Part shown: in pieces, positions 26,131 to 39,500 of the stretch | Position numbering within the stretch: position 1 is the stretch's first letter | Layout: each line of letters begins with the position of its first letter | NCBI GenBank assembly: GCA_028751875.1 | Contig: CM054162.1 | Coordinates: 6,034,712 to 6,098,711 of the forward strand | Source: Rapana venosa | Lineage: Eukaryota; Mollusca; Gastropoda; Neogastropoda; Muricidae | Direction: 5' to 3' | DNA length: 64,000 nucleotides | Notes under the pieces: generated by a model | What the model saw: only the letters and a program-made list of their open reading frames with translations | Databases searched by the model: none | Told to the model about the DNA's origin: nothing | Program-made: the position numbers and the translations under genes

Positions 26131-27086
26131 AGAATTGGGGTAGGGGTGCGGGTGGAATCTCGGTCGAAGCATTTTCAGGAAAGCATAAAATGATTGTAAA
26201 GCATACACTTTTGGATCAAAATGTTAACTAAACTAATTACCATTGAATAAACAGCAGTCAGTAACAAAAACACAAACGTACAATCGAAGAAAAACAAACT
26301 GTTTTAAAAGGCATTATAACGCAAGACTTTCAACGAGTGAGATGTCATTAAACAAGTGATGTGGGTAACATGGTTAAAAATACATGGAAATCATCTGTTG
26401 ATACAAATAGATATCTTTCGCAGTAAGTAGGCCTACTAGCACATCTACCAACATACTTCTAAGTCAATAAATAGTAACGGTGCCACTGTACACTGATACA
26501 GCATCATGGAAAAGTGGTTTCTCTCTCTCTCTCACACACACACACACAGAAGGAGGGAAGGAAGAGGAGGAGAGAAGACAGGGAATTGGAGAAAAAAACC
26601 CTGATCCAAGCTCAAGCCATTAAAAAAACAAACCAACACAACACTGTCCACTGCACTAACATGTTAAAAAAACCCACGACAAACTCACAAAAAATACAAC
26701 TGAACGTATCCACATTTTCAATCATTCTGCAAATAAAAACAAAACCAACCAACCCAAACAAATGAACTATCCGATTCAATCATTTCAGAAAAAGAAACAG
26801 GAAAAAGGAGTGGATTGGAGGAAGGGGGTGGGGGGGGGGGGGGGGGGGGGGTACAGGGGAGTTGAATCAGAATGCCAAATCCACAAAGTACCACTACCCT
26901 ATCTGGTTATGGATTAAAAATCATTTTTTTAAAAACCATGCAAGAAGTCAAATCCCAATCACACTCACTCACAAAATCACACAAAAATATATAATTTTTA
27001 GAAATATATTTTAACTAAACCAAAATTGTAAATAATCTGAACAGAGACATGTTCAATTTGAGGAAAAAAACCCCACTGCTCTCTGT

Positions 27087-27139
<53 letters not shown>

Positions 27140-28090
27140 CTCTCTACTTTGCGAATCAAGCATACATTTTCTCTCCTTCTCTTTCACCTATAATAATAAT
27201 ATACCACAACAGAAACCAGTTCTTTGAGAAGTCTTCTTCATACACGTTTTCTATTTCAAGCTTTAAAAAAAAATTACATATACATACATATACATATATA
27301 TATATATATAGATATATATTTTATTATTTCTTCTCATCAAGATTCATCACATTTTCCACACCAAGAAATACAACACATACTAACAATCTAACGGTTTGGT
27401 AAAACAGAAACATGGGGAGTAAAAACCATGCACCATGCGCGCACATGCATGCGCGTTCACAGTGATGGGTTGATGTATCACAGTCTGATGTCAACTCTTC
27501 AGTTTGACTCCATTTGAGGTGCAACTCAAGTCAAAAGTCATAGATAAAAAAACAACCAAACAACCTCTGAATCGGCCTTACCTAGAATTCTCACGTCACG
27601 TACATAAACGGTGGGATCATGTTTGCTCAACCTGACAGTCGCTTCACTCGCAGATGAAAACATACACCTGAATATGGAAAAGACTGCATTTGCTTATTCA
27701 ACACCATTTTTCTCTCTCTCACTACTCAGCTAAGATACCAGTTCTGCAAATTCCCATATCCCAAGTGCTGAAGATAAAAGCCCGTACAATAGTGGAAATG
27801 ATTAATTAGTACGCAAGCTGGTGGAAATATAGTTTCTTTGCCTTCTACCAAAATTGATGATATATCAAACAAAAACAAAAAATTATGAGAAAATAAAATT
27901 ACTGACAATAAAAAATATTTGTTTATACTGACTTCTACATTTCTTTAGTCGTGTACGTCACCATTTAAAAACTTGGAATTCATTCACTTACTCGGAAGTC
28001 ACACACATACACACACGCACACACACATGCACAAAGCATGGACGGACACGGTGACAACACGGAAGGTCATCTTGCAAAGCCTCCAGAGCA
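26130..28090. other. Probable IFT54 3' UTR and intergenic spacer
   Basis: A/T-rich with a G run (26828-26851), a TC array (27092-27136) and a TA tract (27285-27320). Part is probably transcribed on the minus strand as IFT54 3' UTR. Confidence 0.5.
27320..27325 (-). terminator. Candidate polyadenylation signal of IFT54
   Basis: TTTATT on the plus strand is AATAAA on the minus strand, about 770 bp after the IFT54 stop. It sits at the edge of a TA microsatellite, so it may be fortuitous. I saw no better candidate within 1 kb. Confidence 0.35.
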
Positions 28091-28247
28091 TCATGAGCGA
28101 GCGATGCTCTGCAGCATTTTCTCGATGCGCCGGTCGCTGCGCATGATGTTGGACTTGGAGGCAGCGATGAGGTCCAGCTGGTCCGAAATGGCCCGGTCCA
28201 GGTCCGCCAACTGGGCTTTGAGCGGCTCGATGGCCCGGTCCGTCACG
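28091..28247 (-). CDS. TRAF3IP1: IFT54 terminal exon
   Basis: The acceptor is actgttacag. It completes the split AA-C codon, then encodes VTDRAIEPLKAQLADLD, AISDQLDLIAASKSNIM and IEKMLQSIARS, with TGA at 28093-28091. It matches the vertebrate C-terminus (CAVEPLKAELAELE, IQKMVYSI). Confidence 0.96.
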
Positions 28248-31200
28248 CTGTAACAGTCGGGAAAACAAGTGTCCAAGGTTTTGGTCCGGTCATGACGATG
28301 TTGTTTGCTAGTGCTGATGGCCTCAAATTCTATTTAGGTTATGACTTTTTACAGTCTTCTTGCAGGTATTAGAGAGAGAGAGAGAGGAGGGGGAAGGGAT
28401 GGTAATTTGTATAGATACTGACTAACAAGGTAGTACACAAACACACAGACTGAGACTCCTATTCAAACACACACACACTGACTCCTATTCAAACACACAC
28501 ACACACAGAGACTCCTATTCAAAAACACACGCACACACAGACTCTATTCAAACACACACACCAGACTCCTATTCAACAACACACAGACTCCTATTCAAAC
28601 AAACACATACAGACTCCTATTCAAAAACACACACACAGATTCCTATTCAAATACACACACACAGACTCCTATTCAACCCCCCACTCCCCCAATCACCCAC
28701 CCACACCTTCCACATTTCTCTCTCTTCATCACTCATCTCTCTCATCTCTCCTTCACCACTCTCCTCTCTCACTTCACTCATTTCTCTCTCTTCACTCACT
28801 CTCTCCCTCTCTCTTCACTCACTTTCCTCTCTTCACTTCACTACTCTCTCCCTCTCTCTTCTTTCCACTCACTTTCTCTCTCTTCACTCACTTTCTCCTC
28901 ACTTCCCTCTTCTCCTCCTCTTCACTCACTCTTCTTCCTCACTCACTCTCCTCTTCACTCACTTCTCTCTTTCCTCATTCTCTCCTTTCCTTCACTCTCT
29001 CCTTCATTCTCTTTCACTCACTTTCTCTCTCTTCACTCACTTCTCTCTCTCTTCACTCACTTCACACTTCACTCTCTCTTCATCATCACTCTCTCTTCAC
29101 TCATCCTTCTCTTCTCACTCACTCTCTCCACTCACTCTCTCTCTTCACTCCTCTTCTTCATACTCTCTCTTCACTCACTTTCTCTCTCTTCACTCCCTCT
29201 TTCACTCTTCTCTCACTCTCTTCACCATCACTCTCTCTTCATCCTCATCTCTCTCTTCACTCACTCACTCTCTCTTCACTCACTCCACTCTCTCTTCACT
29301 CACTCACTCTTCTCACTTCACTCACTCTCTCTCTTCACTCACTTCACTCCTCTCTCACTTCATCTTCCACTCCTCTCCTCTCTCTTCACTCACTTCTCAT
29401 CTCTCTTCCTCATCTCTCTCTCACTCTCTCTCACTCCTCATCTCTCTCACTCACTCTCTCATCACACTCACTCATCTCTCTTCACTCACTCACTCTCTCT
29501 TTCACTCACTCCTCCACTCCTCTCCTCTCCACTCACTCACTCTCTCTTCACTCCACTCTCTCTCACCCTCACTCACTCCTCTCTTCATCACTTCTTCACT
29601 TCATCACTCTCTCTCACACTCTCTCTCACTCACTCCTTCTCCTCACTCCTCTCTCTCTTCACTCACTACTCTCTCTCTTCACTCATCTCTCTCCTCTCAC
29701 TCATCTACTTCACCTCTCTCTCTCTTCACTCACTCTCTCTCTTCCTCACTCACTCTCTCTCTCTTTCACTCACTCTCTCTTCACTCACTCTCTCTCCTTC
29801 ACACTCTCATCTCTTCTCACTCACTCCTCTTCACTCACTCATCTCACCCACTCACTCTTCTTCACTCACTCTCTCTCTCTCACTCCTTCACTCACTCTCT
29901 CTCACTCACTCACTCTCTCTTCACTCACTCACTCTCTCTTCACTCACCTCTCTCATTCACTCACCTCTCTCTTCACTCACTCTCTCTTACACTTCACTTC
30001 TCTCACTCTCCTTCACTCTCTTCTCTCACTCCTCTCTCTCTCTCACTCACTCTCTCTTCTCTTCACTCACTCCTCTCTTCACTCACTCCTCTCTCTCTCT
30101 CTCACTCACTCCCCACTCTCTATCTTCACTCACTCTCTCTCTCTCACTCACTCTCTCTCACTCTCTCTCTTCCCTCACTCTTCTTTTTCACTCACTCTTC
30201 TCTCTTCCACTCATCTCTCCACTCACTTCTCTCTTTCACTCACTCTCTCCTTCACCCACTTTCATCTCTCTCTTCACTCACTCTCTCTCTCTCTTCACTC
30301 ACTCTCTCACTCTTCACTCACTCTCTCTCTTTCACTCACTCTCTCTCTTCACTCACTCTCTCTCTCTCTTCACTCACTCTCTCTCTTCACTCACTCTCTC
30401 TTTCACTCACTCTCCTCTCTCTTTCCACTCTCTCTTCACTCACTCTCTCTCTTCTACCACCCTCACACTCTCTCTTCTCTTTCACCCCACTCACTCTCTT
30501 CCACTCTCTCACTCACTCTCTCTCTCACTCACTCACTCTCTCTTCACTCACTCACTCTCTCTTCACTCACTCACTCTCTCTTCACTCACTTCTCTCTTCA
30601 CTCACTCTCTCTTCACTCACTCACTCTCTATCTTCACTCATCACTCACTCTTCTCTCCTTCTCATCCTCTCTCTTCACTCACCACTCTCTCTTCACTAAC
30701 CTCTCTCTCTTCACTACTCTCTCTCTCTTCCCCACTCTCTCTCTCTTCCCTCCTCCTCTCTCTCTCCTTCACTCACTCTCTCTCTCCACTCACTCTCTCT
30801 CTCTCTCTTTTCCCCTCTCTTCACTCACTTTCTCTCTCTCTTCACTCTCTCTCCACTCACTTTCTCTCTTCACTCACTCTCTCTCCACACTTTCTCTCTC
30901 TTCACTCACTCTCTCTCTTTTTCCTCACTCTCTCACTCTTCACTCTCTCTTCACTCCTTCACACCCTCTCTCTTCACTCACACTCTCTCTCCACTCACTC
31001 TCTCTCCACTCACTCCCCACTCTCCCTCTCTCTCTCCACTCACTTCCTCTCTCGTCTCAAGGCCAAGGCGTGCTCCTTGTTCTCGGCGCGCCAGCGGTCC
31101 AGCTCCTTCTGCATGGAGTCCATGTCTTCCTGCACGTAGTCCATGATCTTGCCCAGCGGGTTGGCGCTGCGCGTCAGCGACTGGATCGACGTCTGCAGCC

Positions 31201-33465
31201 GCTCGATCTCTTTCGCCACCAGCTCGCGCTGCTTGCGGCGCTGCGCGTCCGACAGTGCCGGTCGCTCCTGGTGGAAAAAGGTTGGGGGGGGTGGGTGGGG
31301 TGAGGTGGGGGGGGTGAGGGGGGAGGGGGAGGTCGTCAGTTTGTTGGTAAGGGGTTTTTTTTGGTTTTGTTGTTGTTGCTGTTGTTGTTTGGCTAGAGCT
31401 CCAAATGGAGACATGCTTGCATATGCAGTGATTTGTTTGTTTGTTTGTTTGGTTTGGTTCCCATTGTTTGTTTGGTTTGGTTCCCATTGTTTGTTTGGTT
31501 TGGTTCCCACCATCTATAGGTAGCCACATTCTGACTTCAGGAATGGTGTCTAAACATGACACCTGTGTGCATGCATTTTTGAAAAATGTATCCCTTGTTC
31601 CTACTCTTTAGAGTCAGGGAAGGAAAAGCAGCAGTGAGGGAGAGGAGATGAGCGCCGCCCTCAATACGCTGGCCCTAGAGAAGTGAGGTCTCTGACACCT
31701 CGCTCCCCTACGACATCAATATAGGTTATAGGACACCTTTACCTTTACCTTCCTACTGACATGAAATGGCCTACTCTTCTGAAAGGCGGAACAGGTTTTC
31801 AGCTTGTGCGCAAGATGTTCTGCATGCATTCACACATAGAACCTTGGTTTATGGTCTCATCTGAAGGATATTTTGGGGTGGTGAGTCACTGATGTTAACT
31901 CCAGGGGAAAAATCTCCTTGAGCAGGATTCAAAGACAGGTCAGAAGACTGCAGGCCATCACAACAGCTTTATAGAGGTAGAAATATTGTTGTCTGAGGGG
32001 TGCAGTGTGTTAAGGTGAACTTAATTTTATCTATGTGTTTGATTTTTGTGTGTGAGGTATGTGATACATTTGCAGAGTAGTGCACACACACAACTACCAC
32101 CACCACCACAACCTCCCCAACACACACACACACCACTACCATCACCTCCCCAAAACACACATAAACACAGGTATGCATGCATGTACATACTTGCACCAGA
32201 ATGCAAAACCACACACACACGTGTACTCTGCGAACACACACAATATCACAAACACAGATATATTCTCCATTCTCTCTCTCTTTCGCTGCCCTCAATATGC
32301 TAGCCCTAGAGAAGTGAGGTCTCTGACGCCTCACTCCCCTACGACCTTATAGGTTATGGGACTCCTCCTCCTCTCTCATCCACACACGCACACACGCACG
32401 CATGCATACACACACACACTTACGATTTCTGTTTTCTTGGTGGGTTGCTGTTGCTGTTCTGCCTCTTTCTTAGATTCCAACATCTTCTTCACCAGTGCAC
32501 CTGTATATCATAGACACACACACACACAACATCAATTTCTTCATCATCCAATGCTCAGACAGCAACTACCGTTGTCTGTCATTAGAGTCAAAATGAGTTG
32601 CACTGCTATTTAGTGCCTGACAAATCAGGCCAAGCATATCCGACTTTGGTGTGGGAGAAAATGGTTATCTTTTCAGTCTTTCTGGTAAAAACAAGCAGGA
32701 GAACGGACCAAGAAGGCAGAAAATAGACAAGATGGAGGTAACGGGAAGAAGAAAGCAGAAACAAAGAGAGGGAAAGAAAAGAGGGAATTCCGAGCACAGA
32801 ATTTCCAGAAGGCAGGGATGCTATTTATACTGGCAGGCCCCTGGTTGAGAGAATGCCACCTCTCTCTCTCTCTCTCCACTTTCTTCCTTGCAAAATTTCT
32901 CTTTCTCTGTATTCACCACTTCACTGTTCTTCAAAGCCTATATCCCACATTCCTTCCTTCCTTCCCAATAAAAACAACAACAGCAACAGAGCACTTAGAT
33001 GGCTCATTCCCCGAGTTGGAACACGGCTAATGCTGGGCAGGAACGGTTGTATACACAAAAACTCATCACTGGTGAGCCTCAGAGCTCTAGCCAAGGGTAC
33101 CCACCCCCACCCCCCCTCCCCATATGGCTCAATCTTTCAAATTACATCAAAAAGTGGATTATTTTCTTCTTGTGTACGCAACCGTTTTTGCCCACAATGC
33201 AGGTAGCCACATTGCAACTTGGGGGATAAAAAAGTGGATGAAAAACGACTCACCATGCTCGGCATCGTCCTCTGCATCAGCCTGAGATGATACCTGTGAT
33301 TGAAGATACAAACACCTTTACTTGCCTTCCTTCATCTACTTTAGTGGGGTTTGTTTGTTTGTTTCTTTTCACGTTTATCTATTCAATGATTCGATTTGTT
33401 TTCTTGTCCATTTACTTATGAACGTGGATTTGTTTCTGACTTACTTATACACACACACACACACA

Positions 33466-33496
<31 letters not shown>

Positions 33497-36400
33497 TTAT
33501 TCATTATCTTTGAAACAAAGAATTATGCTGGCCAAAAAAAAAAAAAAAAAATTTGCCTTGCTTGCACGTGCTCCACACACACACACACACGTACACACAC
33601 GTACACACACACACACACACATGTACACACACACACAAAACGTACACACACACACATCCACACACATTAAAACCTGTTCCACCCTTCAGAAATGTAGGCT
33701 TCTCCATGCCAGCGGGAACAGATGACAAAATTTACAAACTGGGTGTAAAAAAACCCAAAAAACCCCCGCATGTTACTTATTCATTTATACTCAAAATAAA
33801 ACAATAAATAAATAAATGAATAAATAAATAAATGAGTAAATATATGAAAGAATAAATAAATAACACACACGCAAACACACACACACGAAAGGCAGGACAA
33901 CAACGAAACCCTGCATCAGCCACACGTTTTCGGCTGTTATCCTCCACACAGATCTTCCTCACTTCACACCCTCACCGGTTCAGAGACGGGAGGAGGGGGC
34001 GCTGATTCCTCCACCAGGAAATTTTCATCCTCGTCATCCGACTGTTTGCCATCGTCCACAATCACGTTGGTCGGAGCTCCTGTCCCTAACCTGATGACAG
34101 CACAAGATCTACATCAGTGCACCCTGTTTCCCCTGGCTTATAACCAACACAGCAGTAATAATAATAATAATAATAATAATGTATGGAATTTATATAGCGC
34201 TGAATCTTGTAAAGCAACAAATCAAAGCACTCAGATGACTTTTTAAAGCGTGGGTATGCGTTTTTAAAAATTTTGTCATCTGTTCCCCAGTACTAAACAC
34301 AAGGATATTTTCCCCTGGAGTTAACATCAGTGCAGACTCCACTCTCCCCCAAAGTCCTTCGCATGAGACCATAAACTGAGGTGGTCCCGTGTGCGAACGC
34401 ACGCAGAACATCCTGCGCACATGTTAAATCCTGTTCTGCTTTTCGTAAGAGTAGACCATCGTGTGCCTGTGGGAAGAGATGACAGAATTGACAAAACTGC
34501 ATACACATGGGGACTGGATGTAAAAAAGCACATATGTGCTTATTCCATTATCCTCGATATAAAAGAATATAAAAAATAAAAATAAATAAAGATGTAAAAA
34601 AGCACATAAGTGCTTATTCCATCATCCTAAAATAAAATAAATAAACACACCACCTGAATTGCAGAGAAAAAGGTAAGTAAAAATGTACTTGTAAAGCTAC
34701 AATAAGGTCAGTACAAAATGAATCAGCTCATACGAACAACTCAGGTCAGGGAATGCTGGCTTGTATGGTGAGGTCTCCTGTGGGGATGCTAGGAATCTGC
34801 CAGTATAAACAGAACCCACCACCTTCTGGAAATCCTGTGCTAGGAATTCCCTCTTTTCTATCCCTCTCCTTGTTTCTGCCTTGCTCCTGTTCTTCCTGTC
34901 ACCACCTCCTTCTTGTTTATTTTCTGCCATCTCGGTCCATTCTCCTGCCCTTTTTTCCAGAAAGACTTAGCAATAACAATCCTCTCCCATGCTGAAATCA
35001 GATGTGCTGGGCCTGACTTGTCAGGCTTAACGGCAGTGCAATGCAGTTTCACTCATATGACAGACAACAATAGTTGCTGTCTGAGCGTTCGATGAAGAAG
35101 AATACAGTGAGGTATTCATACACACAAACTTCTCATCCGGTGTGTACTCATGGTCTCACAGTGATTCCCAAGCGGGATGGGTGAGCCAAGGTACATCTTC
35201 TGAATGACAACTAGGGTGTTAAGCTGGGGAACACACAACAATGATGGCACAGCAAACAACCGACCGATGCAGTACCAGATCAAAGTTGAGCCACCACGTT
35301 TGTTTGGCTGTTCCATCAACCCAACATTTCTGGCGCACACTGTCCTATACCATTTAGAATAAAAGTCTACTCTGGGTAAGTTTGATAGCAAATGATTCAT
35401 TTGGGGCAGTTTCTGCTTAAAAAAAATAAAAAAATCAAAAAAATCCCACCAACCATTAACCTGGCAAATTCACACTCAGGGGGTAAAACAGAACAAGTCT
35501 ATGTGTGAATAAGAAGTGTTGAGAAAAGAGGCAGATCACTTTGTCTCATAAATGAGACAGCAACAACCCCCCCCCCCCCCAAAAAGAAAAAGTGTGATCG
35601 TCGCAGTCAAAGGTCAACACACCTCATGGCTGGTTCGGCTTCAACACCGTCCTGTTTAGGTCTGGGGGGAGCTGGCCGGGCGCTGGGAGGTCGCGCCATT
35701 TTGCGTCTGAAAACAGAAACAAAACAAACCCCAGAGATGACGAAGCTCACAGTATTTACTGACATGGTGAAAGGAGATATCAAGATAGCTGCAGGAGGAA
35801 ATATATAAGTGTCACAGAACAATAAAATCCTCACAGAAGAAAACTCATCTCTTGTATATGGTTGTTTTGCATACACATTTTTTGCCGTAGCATTCTAAGT
35901 TCCTTGCTACTAGACCGTAACAGTGTGACACATAGATCATACACAAACATTTTTTGCACAAGCTAAAAAAACACCCTCAACCCCAAACAAACAGTAAACC
36001 AACATTCGCACATGCACAATCATACAGAACTAGATGTACACATTATCACACGCTTGAGCTTACATAACAGACGCACATGTGCACATATGCATGCAGTAAC
36101 AACAACAATACCACACACACCTGCACACACAGACAACACCCCACCCCCCCTCCCCGTGCACAAACACACAGATCAAACAGCCAAAAGTCCTTCGGTGAGA
36201 CTATAAACCAAGGTCCCATGTGTCAACACACAAAGAACATCTTGCACATACATTAAAACCCGTTCTGCTTTTTGGAAAAGTAGGTGATTGTGTGCCAATG
36301 GGAACAGATGACAAAATTAACAAAACTGCATACACACACCGACTGGATGGGAAAAAAAGCACATAAGTGCTTATTCCATTATCCTCTAAATAAAAAAAAA

Positions 36401-36529
36401 AAAAAGAAAAAATAATAAACCACTCACGCAGCAGTCACTTGGGGTGGCAGGTCGTTCTCCCCAATGCTGGGTCCGTGACTCTCTCGCTGCTGAAACTCCT
36501 CATCATCTGCAACACACACACACAGACAG

Positions 36530-36563
<34 letters not shown>

Positions 36564-39500
36564 ACACACACACAGACACACACAGACACAGCCCCTCCTG
36601 CCATCACACTCTCCTTCAACTCACCACATTTGCCCCACAGCTACCCACAGCTACAGATTTCTTCACATCATCAAAAGTCCTTCAGATGAGACTATAAACT
36701 GAGGTCCCGTGTGCTAACGTACGCAGAACATCTTGCGCCTTACTGCATGCACATGTGAGTCTGTGTATGTGTGCTCGTGCGTGTGATTATGTGTGCATGT
36801 AGTTCTGTGTGATTGTGCATGTGCTGACAAAATTTACAAACTGCACACCCACGGAAACTAGATGTAAAAAAGCACATGAGCGCTTATTCCATTATCTTCG
36901 AAAGAAAAGAATAAATAGATAAATAAATAAATGACCTGCCATATGCTTGGCTGCAGCATCTTTCAAATTTTTGTTCAATCCGAGGTCAACAGCCCAAGCA
37001 TTCCCCCTGATGGCAAGTTACTTCCCTTTAACTGTTGGGGGGGGGGGTTAGTAGATCACGAAAGCTTTTTGTTTGGTTGGTTGTTTTATTTTGTTTTGTT
37101 TTTCAAAAAAGAGTGCCAGCACAAAAGGAAATCATTGATTTTTTTCGCTGTAAAATGTCGAAACTTTTGATTTCAAAACTGACTCTTGGGGCTGGGAAAA
37201 CTTAAAGAGTGTGTAAAATCAATATTATCATTCTTTGTTGTAGATTAGTTGTTCCATACTTACACCTTGTGCTCTGAGTGTTCCAAAACTTGTAGGGTTT
37301 TTTGTGGTTTTTTTAAATTTTATTTTTTTTAGTATTCACTGACTTTATTTTTTTAAAAAAATGCACAAGAATATATACACCTACTGGAAACCGTCTTTGT
37401 AGACACCAAAAGGACACAAAATAAACTTTTTAACATATCTATATATTACGTCAGGTTTTATCAACTTTATCATGTTGGCTGAAGTTTTTACAATGGCTAA
37501 AAGAGTGTGTCACAGATTAGCTGCACAGCAAACTCGAGTGTTACTCCAATGAGTTAACATCTCCACTCCATTGACCCTACTTTGCAGTGTGTTAAAAAAA
37601 AGAAAAAGAAATGGCCATTATAAAGAAGCAACTTTCCACCTACTCTGCTGACTTGAATGCTTCTCAAATGTTTAAATTGGAAGAATATTGTGTAGACTTG
37701 AGTGTCCCTCAATTGTTTAAATGGGTAGAGAGTTGTGTGGACATTTGCTGGATCTCTTTTCTCACAATAACAGCAGGAAGGCGATGTTCAATGGGGAGGA
37801 ACACGATATCAGAAACCTACTTTCCTTTCTAAAGTTTAATTTTTTGTTTTACAGAAATTTTTTTATTTCAATGACTTCAGTTTTACATCTAACTTCTGTT
37901 AGAAACACCTGCAGCTTATCCCATGCTGTGGACTTATGTGTTGCAACTTCCTTCACCTTCAACTATCCCGTAGTCTTGTAGACTGTTGAGGCACCACTGA
38001 AGATTTTGCAGCCAGCTTCTCCACTCCTTGTGGTCCTCAGCTTTCTGCAGCAATTCGTTCCACCCAAGGCCAGTCCAATCTCTGATGTTGTCTTCTTCCC
38101 ATCATTTTCTCTGTCTGCCTCTTCATCTCCCCCCCCCAAGTACTGTTCCCTGTAGGACAGTCTTGGCCAGTCCAGATGTTCGTGTGACGTGCCCGTACCA
38201 CTTCAGTTTGTTTTTTTCACTATAGTGAGGAGCTCCTCAAATGACATGATGGTGGTTTCAATTATGGTTTTCACTTCCTCATTAGTAAATGTTATCTCTG
38301 TATGAGATACCAAGAAGTTTGTGAAAGCATCTCATCTCCATTGCCTGTATCCTTCTTTCAATGTCTGCTGTTATGGTCCACGTTTCATATGCAACTGACT
38401 AAACTTCAAATTTGCATATCTTGGAATCTCAACCATAACCCAAACAGCAAAACTTCTTTTCTTTTCTTCTCCTTTTTTTTGGGGGGGGGGGGGGGGAGGG
38501 GGGGCATACTTTTGTGTTTGTTTTGTCACACAACTATTGATTGGTTTACTGCAGGCATAGGGCCAGTCTAAACAAAAACTCTGGTTAGCTCTTAAATTCT
38601 AAAAAAGTAGCTGATTGGTTCTCAGGGTCATGTGTCATTTTGAGTCTCAACATGGCATGCATACATGCTTGTATCCTCTTCACTGATGAAATCAACACAC
38701 TCTTTTCAGTAAAGATTTGGGTAAAATTTTGCCCTAAAAAACAAAATGTGTAGCAAGGAGTTAGGATGTCACAATTGATTTGGTGAAAAGCAGTATATCA
38801 TACAACTTTTTTTTATATGACAGAAAAGAACAGGAAGAAGCAGAAAGAAAAGAGGAGTACAGAATGGAGATGAAGTCTGAAATAAATGTAAAAAAAAGAA
38901 GAAGTTGATGACAAAGTTGGAATGTGCATCAACTTTTTCACCTGTCAACTGCAATCACTCTAAAGTAGGTACATAAAAAACAACAACCAACTATGAAAAT
39001 AAAGATTATAAAAGACAAAGAGAGAGGAGATAAAGACAACAAAATAGATGTAGCAAAAAAAAAAAAATGATGAAAAAAACCCCAAAGATAATCAAAGAAA
39101 AAAACTTGAGGATGAAAATGGAGAAGACAAAGAAGAAGAAGAATGCAAAGAATAACAATGCACAGAAGAAGGATGTGAAAGAGGAGAAGAATGTGAAGAA
39201 ATAATTAGAAGAAGAACAAGAACAACAAAAAGATGAAAAAGAAGAAGTCAAAGAAGAAGAAGAATGCAAAGAGAAGAAGAATGAAAGAAGAAGCAAAGAA
39301 GAATGCAAGAAGAAGAAGATGAATAAGATGATGATGATGATGATGATGAAGAAGAAGAAGAAGATGAAGAGGAAGAAGACACACAAATATACAAAGAAAA
39401 AAGAGAAAAGAAAAAACAACAATGACATAGAACAGCACAAAGAAGGCAGACAGACAACATCAAAATCTATCATCTATCACCTACTTTACACAACACTTTC

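Noticed and set aside
28690..31040. CRISPR-like or regularly spaced repeat array
   Set aside because: There are no unique spacers of constant size; it is a continuous CT-rich satellite in an animal gene intron.
39006..39473. 155-codon F/L/S-rich minus-strand frame resembling a membrane protein
   Set aside because: The GAA-rich tract reads as F, L and S on the other strand; no start context, splice support or non-repeat segment.
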